From the NCBI RefSeq assembly GCF_007991655.1, contig NZ_BJYT01000008.1:186001-250000 (forward strand): 64,000 bases of DNA. Direction: 5' to 3'. This DNA comes from Segetibacter aerophilus (lineage in GTDB: Bacteria > Bacteroidota > Bacteroidia > Chitinophagales > Chitinophagaceae). A program made the translations under genes and the position numbers. Positions 51,263 to 58,845 of this stretch are shown here, piece by piece; within the stretch, counting starts at the first letter, position 1, and each line of letters begins with the position of its first letter. The notes beneath the pieces were generated by a model, which was not told where the DNA came from, ran no database searches, and saw only the letters and a list, made by a program, of their open reading frames with translations.

Positions 51263-53629
51263 ATGTTTCATTACGGCGCAGCCTACAAATTTCTAATTCC
51301 TGTTCTCGTTATAATGCTGTTGGCCTCTTGTACCGTTGTAAAAAACTATCCTGCAAACACACCTTTTGTTTTCAAAAATAAGATTAATGTAACAGGCGAA
51401 ATTTCGAAAGATGAGAAGAACCGCTTACAGACTGAATTGTATAATTACTGGGATGATAGTTTGAAAGTTAATAGCATTCTGCAATTTGGAGTTCGTACCG
51501 TTATCAAAAATCCCAACGTTTTTGATAGCGCCGACATCAATAGAAGTGTTGTGTTTATGAACTCCTTTCTTACTGCACAGGGATATTACAACTCTTTGAT
51601 TACCCCACAGACACCGATCGTTGATACAGTAGAAGATCAGTATCGTACAACGGTGGAAATGGACATTAGTGTAAATAAGAGTCTCAAAATAGATTCCGTA
51701 GCTTACGACACTTCCTTTCTGCCTGAGTTGCGAAAACTGGCTTTAGAAAATAAAGAAGAAAGCAGGCTGATTAAAAACAAGCCGTTCACACAGGCCGTCG
51801 TATCTGGTGAGCTTGATCGGCTCGTAGCCCTTTTCAGAAAAAATGGTTTCTACAGATTTACCAGGGAAAATCTTTATGCCGAAGTTGACACTACCGACAT
51901 TTCTTTGTTAGAAGTAACCCTCGATCCATTTGAGCAGGCAAGAAAGATTTCTGAGTCGATAGAGAAGAGAAAACAAAATCCTACCATCAATATCACCATC
52001 AAACCTGATGTATCTGCTGACTCAAATGCCTTTAGAAAATATTATACAGGTAAGATCTTTTACTATCCGCAAACCCTAATTAATCAACCGCTTGATTCGG
52101 TTCTAAATAAAGATTTTCCACTTGTAACAAATCAAAGGGAATTTACTTTAAAGCAGGAAACTCAAATGGTTATTATGAGGCCGTTGCGTGAACACACTTA
52201 CTTGAAGGAAGGCACTATCTACAACGAGGAAAGTTATTATAAAACGATCAATGCTTTTTCGCAGCTGGGCCCATGGAGCCAGGTGGATGTAAGAGCAATT
52301 CCGCGAACGGACTCAGCAAGTATTCTTGACTTTCATTTCTTTCTTACCCCTGCTTCTAAATATTCTTTCGGTTATGATTTTGAGGTCAGCCGCAACAGCG
52401 GAAGTATCTATTCCAGCAACCTGCTTGGTATTACCAATGTACTTACACTTCGCAATCGCAACCTTTGGAAGCGAGCAGTTCAATCCAGCACAAACGTGCG
52501 GGCAGGAGTTGAGTTAGGATTTACTGACACCGCAGTTTTACAAACGATCCAGGCAAGTGTATCGCAAACTTTCAGTATTCCTCGTTTTATAACTCCCTTT
52601 AAAATAACAGGCGTAAAAAGTCTTGATGATTATAAAACGGTCATCAATCTCAATGCCTCTTACACTGATAGAAGAAACTTTTTTCGGTTGAGGTCTGCCG
52701 TAGCATCGTGGGGTTATGAGTGGAGAAAGAATAACCATGTTTGGTTGTACCGTCCGTTAAATATCGAATTGTATAGCCTCGATACTTTGTCGGGTCTATT
52801 GGCAGCATTTGAGAAAAATCCTTTCCTGCGAACCGCTTTCAATACGGGTTATGTGATCAGCCAGAATATTACCTACAGTATCACCTTTACCAATCCGCGC
52901 CATCCAAACGTGACAAATAACTTAAGAATTTCTGCAGAGGAAGCTGGCGGCCTGATGGGAAGGTTTGTAGGTTTAAGAAACAAAATCTACCAATACCTGA
53001 AATTTGAAAGTGAGTTCAGCCAGGTGAAGCAATGGCGAAAAACCTCTTTTGCTTATCGGCTGTTTGGTGGTATCGGATACAACTATAGTAATGATCCTGT
53101 CATTGGTCAGTCGCTTCCTTTCTTTAAACAGTTCGCCGCTGGCGGTCCTAATAGCATGAGAGCATGGGGGCTCCGACAGTTAGGCCTGGGATCATCGCTT
53201 GCCAGCGATACTTCTACAGGCTTTCGCGATCGCTTCGGCGACATTCAGCTTGAAGCCGACTTTGAGTACCGCTTCCCGATTACTACTATCGGAGGTGTAA
53301 AAATTAATAGCGCCCTTTTTGCTGACGTCGGCAATATCTGGAATCTGAAAAACATTGTTGAAAACCCTGAAAGTAAGCTCACCCTCGATCGCCTGGGGCG
53401 CGACATAGCCATAGCGGCGGGAACAGGTTTACGCTTCGACTTCAACTATTTTCTTGTTCGCTTCGACTTCGCTTACAAAGTGAAAGATCCAGCCCGGCGC
53501 AGCAACAATGGCTGGATGAGTATCAGCGATTTTGAATGGAGAAACCGCGAGTATGTAAAGTACATTAACGGCAGAGAGCTCAAGAGAAACAACTTTGCTT
53601 TTCAATTAGGTATCGGGCTGCCCTTCTAA
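51263..53629 (+). CDS. tamL: TamL-type lipoprotein of the Omp85/BamA family
   Basis: 788 residues. The lipobox L-A-S-C (Cys about 23) sets it apart from BamA and matches the Bacteroidota translocation and assembly lipoprotein TamL. POTRA-like domains occupy about 40-370, with K-I-N-V-T-G-E as the first strand, and the Omp85 barrel follows; G-G-P-N-S-M-R-A-W at about 630 is the G-G-x-x-x-x-R-G-like L6 motif, and the protein ends G-I-G-L-P-F with terminal Phe. It sits in the outer membrane and inserts or translocates proteins. The partner tamB is not present in the window. Confidence 0.88.
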   Translation: MFHYGAAYKFLIPVLVIMLLASCTVVKNYPANTPFVFKNKINVTGEISKDEKNRLQTELYNYWDDSLKVNSILQFGVRTVIKNPNVFDSADINRSVVFMNSFLTAQGYYNSLITPQTPIVDTVEDQYRTTVEMDISVNKSLKIDSVAYDTSFLPELRKLALENKEESRLIKNKPFTQAVVSGELDRLVALFRKNGFYRFTRENLYAEVDTTDISLLEVTLDPFEQARKISESIEKRKQNPTINITIKPDVSADSNAFRKYYTGKIFYYPQTLINQPLDSVLNKDFPLVTNQREFTLKQETQMVIMRPLREHTYLKEGTIYNEESYYKTINAFSQLGPWSQVDVRAIPRTDSASILDFHFFLTPASKYSFGYDFEVSRNSGSIYSSNLLGITNVLTLRNRNLWKRAVQSSTNVRAGVELGFTDTAVLQTIQASVSQTFSIPRFITPFKITGVKSLDDYKTVINLNASYTDRRNFFRLRSAVASWGYEWRKNNHVWLYRPLNIELYSLDTLSGLLAAFEKNPFLRTAFNTGYVISQNITYSITFTNPRHPNVTNNLRISAEEAGGLMGRFVGLRNKIYQYLKFESEFSQVKQWRKTSFAYRLFGGIGYNYSNDPVIGQSLPFFKQFAAGGPNSMRAWGLRQLGLGSSLASDTSTGFRDRFGDIQLEADFEYRFPITTIGGVKINSALFADVGNIWNLKNIVENPESKLTLDRLGRDIAIAAGTGLRFDFNYFLVRFDFAYKVKDPARRSNNGWMSISDFEWRNREYVKYINGRELKRNNFAFQLGIGLPF

Positions 53630-54313
53630 AAAAGTCCCCGTCTTTTCCTTCCTCACAAATCCTTCCATTGTTTGCGCATCTGCTGCCAGGTAATCACCAA
53701 TTCTTGTTCGCCTTAGGCTGCTTAAGTAAGCGCCGCATCCCAACTGCTGGCCGTAATCGTTTGCGAGACTTCTTATATAAGTACCCGTTGTACATACTAC
53801 TTTAAAATACACGACAGGCAGGTCTACTTTTTCTATCGTGAAACTCTTAATAGTAACCGGCCTTGGCTCTAACACCACATCGATGCCCTTTCTTGCCATC
53901 AGGTAAACAGGTTTTCCGGCTTGCTTTATAGCCGAGTGTATGGGAGGCACCTGGAGGATGTCGCCTGTAAAAAAAGCCGTTGCAGCACGCAGTTTTTCTT
54001 CTGTAATCTCACTGATATCTTTTGTCTCTATCGGCTCACTTTCAAGATCATAAGTTGGAGTTATTGCGCCCAGTGTAAACGAACCAGTATACTCCTTTTC
54101 CATCCCCATGTACTCGTTTATCTTCTTGGTAAACTTGCCAGTACAGACAATCAGCAATCCCGTAGCAAGGGGATCAAGCGTGCCTGCATGTCCTACTTTC
54201 TTAATCTTAATGAGCGACCTTATTTTTCTAACCACGTCAAATGAGGTCCAATCAAGAGGTTTATCAATTAGTATAACCTGCCCGGCCTCATACTTATTCA
54301 AATCTTTTTGCAA
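53606..54313 (-). CDS. truB: tRNA pseudouridine(55) synthase TruB
   Basis: 235 residues, the size without a PUA domain. I-D-K-P-L-D-W-T-S-F-D-V-V (about 16-28) and K-V-G-H-A-G-T-L-D-P-L-A-T-G (39-52) give motif I and the catalytic Asp47; P-P-I-H-S-A-I-K-Q-A-G near 130 and G-T-Y-I-R-S-L-A near 187 complete the set. It makes the T-loop pseudouridine in tRNA. Its last 24 bases overlap the 3' end of tamL on the opposite strand. Confidence 0.95.
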   Translation of the reverse strand: MQKDLNKYEAGQVILIDKPLDWTSFDVVRKIRSLIKIKKVGHAGTLDPLATGLLIVCTGKFTKKINEYMGMEKEYTGSFTLGAITPTYDLESEPIETKDISEITEEKLRAATAFFTGDILQVPPIHSAIKQAGKPVYLMARKGIDVVLEPRPVTIKSFTIEKVDLPVVYFKVVCTTGTYIRSLANDYGQQLGCGAYLSSLRRTRIGDYLAADAQTMEGFVRKEKTGTFLEGQPDT

Positions 54314-54640
54314 TGCTTTTTTGGCAAATGTAAATCTTGCTTAATTGGTACAGCAACTACAGTCGTAATTAGAAGATTTGTTGCTGGGTTAAATGGACGG
54401 GAAAATCTTTTTTAGCTATTAAAATAAATTTTGGTCCCGCCACAGGGATTTCTATTGGTCTTAAGTTGCGTCGCACACTTGTACAGCTAAGCATCTTTTC
54501 AGCACACATTTTTCAAAAACCGAAATAAGTCTCAAGAGTAGATGGCGTACCTTATGTTTTATCAAACATTCCCCAAAAGCTTCGGCGGTACTTTCGGCGC
54601 AAAAGTTGAATTAGTTACGTAAACAAAAAATAAATTAAGT
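54314..54640. other. Gene-free 327-base region
   Basis: Holds one copy of the dispersed repeat (54426-54484) and a direct repeat TTCGGCG near 54587 and 54598. It should contain divergent promoters for truB and the HAD gene; no consensus box was found. Confidence 0.5.
54426..54484 (-). repeat. Dispersed intergenic repeat (B type)
   Basis: Minus-strand head GTACAAGTG, T, GCGACGC, AA at 54466-54484; the AACGATG end is replaced by AACTTAAG. Tail GGCGGGACCAAAATTT at 54426-54441. Confidence 0.68.
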
Positions 54641-55255
54641 ATGGGGCACGATAATAACGGCAAGTACGAAAAACTGATGGAGCTAACCAAAGGTGACTAC
54701 AAAGCTTTCTTGTATGACTGCGACGGCACACTTGCCGACAATATGGAAGATCATAAGGAGACTTACGAAAGAGTAGCCTCAGATGGTGGGGTAGAAATTG
54801 ATCCGGGCATAGTGGATGAATTAGCGGGATACCCAACAACTGAAGTGGTAGCCGAAATAAACAAGAGGTATAAAAGCGATTTTAATCCGAAGGAATTTGA
54901 CGCTTCGAAGTCCGAGCTGTTTTACAACGAATTCATCCCTCAAACAAAACCTATTACTCACGTAGTGGACCATTTGAAGGCCAGTGCAGGAAAATACAAA
55001 ATAGCGGTAGTCTCTGGCAGTTCACGGAAAACGATCAAGAAAACATTGGAAGTACTAGGGATAGACTCATTGGTTGATCTTATGGTCTGCTCGGAAGATT
55101 ATGAAAAAGGCAAACCAAATCCAGAGCCTTTTTTAATGGCTGCCGAAAAACTAGGCGTTGAACCTGAAGCATGTATCGTATTTGAAGACGGTGACCCTGG
55201 TGTTCAGGCAGCCGAGGCAGCTGGAATGAAGTCGATAAGAATTGACAAAGTGTAA
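54641..55255 (+). CDS. HAD superfamily phosphatase, beta-phosphoglucomutase-like
   Basis: 204 residues. Motif I is D-C-D-G-T-L (Asp26 nucleophile, Asp28), motif II V-S-G-S-S near 128, motif III Lys in E-K-G-K-P-N-P-E-P, and motif IV F-E-D-G-D-P-G-V near 182. The helical cap lies between motif I and II. These sugar-phosphate phosphatases or mutases are promiscuous; the substrate is not readable. It has its own terminator and no related neighbours. Confidence 0.87.
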   Translation: MGHDNNGKYEKLMELTKGDYKAFLYDCDGTLADNMEDHKETYERVASDGGVEIDPGIVDELAGYPTTEVVAEINKRYKSDFNPKEFDASKSELFYNEFIPQTKPITHVVDHLKASAGKYKIAVVSGSSRKTIKKTLEVLGIDSLVDLMVCSEDYEKGKPNPEPFLMAAEKLGVEPEACIVFEDGDPGVQAAEAAGMKSIRIDKV

Positions 55256-55334
55256 AATGAAATCTTGCGCTGCAACCTATGCTTCTGCTACATCATCTAT
55301 ACAAGTGGTTTTTCATAGAATATTGGATAAAAAC

Positions 55335-55366
55335 AGGGCAGCATTTCTATGCAGCCCTCTTTTTTT
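55335..55366 (+). terminator. Terminator of the HAD gene
   Basis: AGGGCAGCAT (55335-55344) pairs with ATGCAGCCCT (55349-55358) with one A-A mismatch and a 4-base loop, followed by CTTTTTTT. Confidence 0.8.
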
Positions 55367-55514
55367 AAACCAATATTTTTTGAACTCATCTTATAGATGA
55401 AAGTGAGATTAGAGCAAGAAAAATCAGGGAAATTTTAGCAATGCTAATTAGGGAGTAACGAGTTGTGTTTTCGTTACTGGCAGAATACCAGGTAAAAAGG
55501 CTTAAACCTGCAAA

Positions 55515-55790
55515 TCATAAAACCAAGAGAAGACTACTTAAAGCATATATAATCTTACTTGCGTATATGGTCGGAACTTCATTGCGTGTGAAAGTCGCTA
55601 TCACTCTTTTGAATTTGTGCTGAAGGCTCGTCTTTGTTTCTATAAAGAAGTTATCAATCTGAAACAGCTCATATTTTATTACTTTCTTTTCAAATCTCTC
55701 AGAAACTTTTTTTGCGTCAAAAATGGCTGCTTTTTTTTGCTCTTCGTCTAAATCGTTAAATTGTTCAACTGTCATCGTTTCCATTTGCAA
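55515..55790 (-). CDS. Small hypothetical protein
   Basis: 91 residues. M-T-V-E-Q-F-N-D-L-D-E-E-Q-K-K-A-A at 5-21 is a charged helix; the middle Y-E-L-F-Q-I-D-N-F-F-I-E-T-K alternates like a beta hairpin; the end S-K-I-I-Y-A-L-S-S-L-L-L-V-L is hydrophobic. I recall similar small unnamed Bacteroidota proteins that begin with a Q-F-N-x-L segment and contain Y-x-L-Y-Q-L-D-x-F-Y-V-E. No function is known. Isolated gene. Confidence 0.6.
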   Translation of the reverse strand: MQMETMTVEQFNDLDEEQKKAAIFDAKKVSERFEKKVIKYELFQIDNFFIETKTSLQHKFKRVIATFTRNEVPTIYASKIIYALSSLLLVL

Positions 55791-55851
55791 TAGTATTGTT
55801 AAGAATTATGCCAATAAAGCAAACAGAACAAATTTGAATAAAGTGTTATAA

Positions 55852-55910
55852 GTAACAGTGAGTGACACAACGATGTTGAGTAAAGACGTAGAGTCGGGTA
55901 AACAAATCAT
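55852..55910 (+). repeat. Dispersed intergenic repeat (A type)
   Basis: Head GTAACAGTG (variant), A, GTGACAC, AACGATG at 55852-55875; tail GTCGGGTAAACAAATC. It ends 12 bases before the stop of the minus-strand DUF4230 gene. Confidence 0.7.
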
Positions 55911-55921
55911 TCTGTAAAAAA

Positions 55922-56545
55922 TTAAAACACCTCAACATGCTTATACCCAATGTTGTGCAAAAAATTTTCCATAACAATTTTGGCCTTCGCATCTGCCTTA
56001 GTTAATATGTGTTGGTTTAATGCGTGCTCTATCATTTTTCGCCTTGCCTGGGCCTTTACACGAATCACTTCATCATTTGACCATTCTCCTTTTTCAACAA
56101 ACGTTTCAAAATCTGAAGGATTTAAAATAGCATCTAAAATTTGAGCCTTGGGTAACTGAACACGAACAGTATCATTTTTTATGGTAACACCTGAGTCAGA
56201 CAATCGTGTTAGGTCGGTACCGACTAAAATTTTTCCCCGCCCAATTATAACCAGTTGCTTGTCTGCAGACGGAAGAATAGGCACAGGCGTAAACCGATTA
56301 AAGCCGTTGACAAATGCAGAACCTTTTGTTTTTATAGTAGTGTCAGCAACAACCTCGTCAAACGAGGTATACGTAATCAGTTGTCCTATTGACTTTATTT
56401 CTTTTATAAGTATCGGCGTTTGATCGATCGTTATTTGTTTAGAAACAAAAATATTTTTCATAGAAGGGATAACCACCCGTGTGATGAACCAGTAGCAGAT
56501 CAGTAAGAAAATGATTTTTGTAACCAGGGATGCGACCTTTCTCAT
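55922..56545 (-). CDS. DUF4230 domain membrane protein (downstream gene of the pair)
   Basis: 207 residues with an N-terminal membrane helix (I-I-F-L-L-I-C-Y-W-F-I) and an exported domain: I-G-Q-L-I-T-Y-T-S-F-D-E-V-V-A, Q-L-V-I-I-G-R-G-K-I-L-V-G-T-D-L, V-R-V-Q-L-P-K-A-Q-I-L-D-A-I and a C-terminal helix with A-R-R-K-M-I-E-H-A-L. This is the DUF4230 pattern (function unknown, related to the SPFH-like anchor fold in my reading). Its ATG overlaps the stop of the upstream paralogue by four bases. Confidence 0.78.
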   Translation of the reverse strand: MRKVASLVTKIIFLLICYWFITRVVIPSMKNIFVSKQITIDQTPILIKEIKSIGQLITYTSFDEVVADTTIKTKGSAFVNGFNRFTPVPILPSADKQLVIIGRGKILVGTDLTRLSDSGVTIKNDTVRVQLPKAQILDAILNPSDFETFVEKGEWSNDEVIRVKAQARRKMIEHALNQHILTKADAKAKIVMENFLHNIGYKHVEVF

Positions 56546-57108
56546 TGCATAGGATTTTGACGCGTACTTCCATCGTAAGTAATCCGTATGTTGTCATAGC
56601 CCAGTCTCTTTAAAAAGCTCGTTACAAACATCGAAGTATTTACTTTAGCCTGGTTTAGTATTCCCAATGAGTCAATGCTGTTTAGTATCTGCTGTTCAGC
56701 TTGTGCTGCCAGTGCATCCCGGTCTTGCGATTTAAACTTGTCTCTAAACACACTCACCGTTTCGTATTCAGTCTTAATGCCTTCAGCAGGCAAGCTAATA
56801 CTGATAACCTTTGGAGGAGGCAGGGACACTTCAATGTTTTTGCCTGCTATTTTAAAACTGTTTTCATTTATCGCACCCATATCGATGCCTGCTTTTATAT
56901 GTGCCTCACAACTCATCAATATTTTTCGATCGCCTACCTTAAACCATGTTTTATTGTCGCTTGCTTTAATCACTTTCGTCACAGTGTATTCTACCGTTGC
57001 CAGGTCGCTCATTTCTCTTAATGTAAGCACACCCGGCTTCTCATCGGTATTATCCTTTTTAGCACAAGAAACTAAAAACAGTAAAAGTATAAGGATAGTC
57101 TGCTGCAT
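56542..57108 (-). CDS. DUF4230 domain lipoprotein (upstream gene of the pair)
   Basis: 188 residues. Signal peptide with lipobox L-V-S-C (Cys about 15). The same domain as the next gene: L-A-T-V-E-Y-T-V-T-K-V-I, I-L-M-S-C-E-A-H-I-K-A-G-I-D-M, I-E-V-S-L-P-P-P-K-V-I and A-L-A-A-Q-A-E-Q-Q-I-L-N-S-I. A lipoprotein and a membrane-anchored paralogue made from one transcript suggest a complex of the two on the periplasmic side of the envelope. Function unknown. Confidence 0.78.
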   Translation of the reverse strand: MQQTILILLLFLVSCAKKDNTDEKPGVLTLREMSDLATVEYTVTKVIKASDNKTWFKVGDRKILMSCEAHIKAGIDMGAINENSFKIAGKNIEVSLPPPKVISISLPAEGIKTEYETVSVFRDKFKSQDRDALAAQAEQQILNSIDSLGILNQAKVNTSMFVTSFLKRLGYDNIRITYDGSTRQNPMQ

Positions 57109-57119
57109 ATTTTATATTG

Positions 57120-57181
57120 CTATTTTTTTATACCGGCATTTGTTTTTCATAGCGTCATTCTTGCGTCGCAATCCGTTCATC
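57120..57181 (-). repeat. Dispersed intergenic repeat (C type), right of the identical pair
   Basis: 57144-57181 is the perfect inverted match of 42164-42201. Here the family tail ATGCCGGTATAAAAAAATAG is well kept, which ties the C type to the A and B types. Confidence 0.78.
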
Positions 57182-57358
57182 ATTAAAACTTAGTGCAACT
57201 CATAAAAACGTTGCTACTTGGTTTGATCCTCTGCTAAGTCATTTGCCATCACTACAATTGCCACCTGTTGACTTATTCTAATAATAATGAAAACTATGCC
57301 TTCTATAGTTTTTACAACACGATAAAAACGGTATTTGTTTTAAAAGCATCTTTGTGCG

Positions 57359-58039
57359 ATGAAGAAATATGCTATAATCGTAGCCGGTGGTTCTGGTCAA
57401 AGAATGGGAAGCGAGGTGCCAAAACAATTTCTATTAATAAAGGGGAAACCGCTGCTTCAATACACTCTTCAAACTTTTCTACTCACTTACGACGATCTGC
57501 AAATTATTTTAGTTCTGCCACGACAGCAATTCAATTACGGGGAACAGATTGTAAAGCAGATGGATGCAGAAGAACGCGTGCAAATAGTAGCCGGTGGGCC
57601 AACTCGCTTTCATTCGGTACAAAACGGGTTGAAGCAAATAACTGAGCCCGCCATCGTTTTTGTGCACGATGGTGTTCGGTGTCTTGTTTCAGTTCCATTA
57701 ATACAAAGATGTTATCAGCAAGCGTTAGAAAAAGGAAGTGCGATACCTGCTGTAGTTGCAACTGACTCGATTCGTGTTGTTGAGGGAACAACTCATTTAA
57801 CCATTGATAGAAACAATATTCGCATCGTTCAAACACCTCAAACTTTTCGGTCCGACATTCTATTGGCTGCTTTCAAGCAGGAATATACGGAAGCTTTTAC
57901 CGATGAAGCTACGGTAGTGGAAGCGGCAGGTAACGAAGTGTTTTTAATAGAAGGCGAACACAACAATTTAAAAATAACCCGCCCGCTTGATTTGTTTATC
58001 GCCGAAAAGTTATTGGAAGAAGGTTTTCACCGACAATAA
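57359..58039 (+). CDS. ispD: 2-C-methyl-D-erythritol 4-phosphate cytidylyltransferase
   Basis: 226 residues. V-A-G-G-S-G-Q-R-M-G-S-E-V-P-K-Q-F (8-24) is the CTP-binding loop with the catalytic Arg and Lys; V-H-D-G-V-R-C near 100-106, T-D-S-I near 141, F-T-D-E-A-T-V-V near 180 and N-L-K-I-T-R-P-L-D near 204 match IspD. It makes CDP-methylerythritol in the MEP isoprenoid pathway. ATG follows a CATCTTTG box by 11 bases, one base off the promoter consensus. Confidence 0.95.
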   Translation: MKKYAIIVAGGSGQRMGSEVPKQFLLIKGKPLLQYTLQTFLLTYDDLQIILVLPRQQFNYGEQIVKQMDAEERVQIVAGGPTRFHSVQNGLKQITEPAIVFVHDGVRCLVSVPLIQRCYQQALEKGSAIPAVVATDSIRVVEGTTHLTIDRNNIRIVQTPQTFRSDILLAAFKQEYTEAFTDEATVVEAAGNEVFLIEGEHNNLKITRPLDLFIAEKLLEEGFHRQ

Positions 58040-58102
58040 GATTATGCAGGCTTATCTAGGCAATAATTTCAGTACATTCGGTGCCTAAACTATTCTGCTT
58101 GT

Positions 58103-58843
58103 ATGACTGGGTTACAGATAAGAAGCTTGCTGATTTCGGTCATATTTCTTTGCTTTTCGATACCAGGTATTTCACAGGCTTTAGTGCCTGACTCTTCTCT
58201 TTCACCTGCTGCAAAATCTGCGATTAGCTTTTACAGTACCACCCTAAAAGAACAACTCCGTTTATATAACGGAAAAGAATACCAGGAGTACATTCTTCCA
58301 TTTGACGAAGGTCATCCTTATTTCATTCAAACTAATTTCAATAAGGGGACGATCAATTACGATGGTAATACCTACAGCGATGTTTCCATTTTATATAATC
58401 TCGTTACAGACGAGGTAATCATTCTTAATGCTAGCCAGGTATTGAAAATTCAGCTCCTAAAAGAAAGGATTAAAGCTTTTTCAGTGTTGGGACATACCTT
58501 CTTACATCTTGAACCCGACACTGGTCTTACAAAAAATATAACCTCCGGCTTCTATGATATTCTTACCGTTGGGAAAACTTCCTTGCTAGCTCGCCGGACA
58601 AAGAATATTCAGACTTATACTAAACAGAAGCTCGAGTTGAAGGTTTTTGAAAAAGATCATTTCTATCTGAAAAAGAACAATACCTATATTCAAATACGCG
58701 GTAAGAAATCTTTGCTCGAACAATTTGACGATAAGAAAAAGGAGATACAGCAATATATCAAGCAAAACAATCTTAACTATCGAAGGGCTGCTGAAAATTT
58801 TATGATAAAAACAACCGAATACTACAATCAGCTAACGAAGTAA
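58103..58843 (+). CDS. Secreted protein of unknown function in a TonB-receptor operon
   Basis: 246 residues. A signal peptide ends G-I-S-Q (about 25). The mature part has mixed strands and helices: L-Y-N-G-K-E-Y-Q-E-Y, then G-H-P-Y-F-I-Q-T-N-F-N-K-G-T-I-N-Y-D-G-N-x-Y, and a C-terminal Lys/Gln-rich helical region of about 50 residues. No family is recognised. It begins the operon: the TonB-dependent receptor starts two bases after its stop, so it is likely an accessory of that uptake system. Confidence 0.75.
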   Translation: MTGLQIRSLLISVIFLCFSIPGISQALVPDSSLSPAAKSAISFYSTTLKEQLRLYNGKEYQEYILPFDEGHPYFIQTNFNKGTINYDGNTYSDVSILYNLVTDEVIILNASQVLKIQLLKERIKAFSVLGHTFLHLEPDTGLTKNITSGFYDILTVGKTSLLARRTKNIQTYTKQKLELKVFEKDHFYLKKNNTYIQIRGKKSLLEQFDDKKKEIQQYIKQNNLNYRRAAENFMIKTTEYYNQLTK

Positions 58844-58845
58844 TA

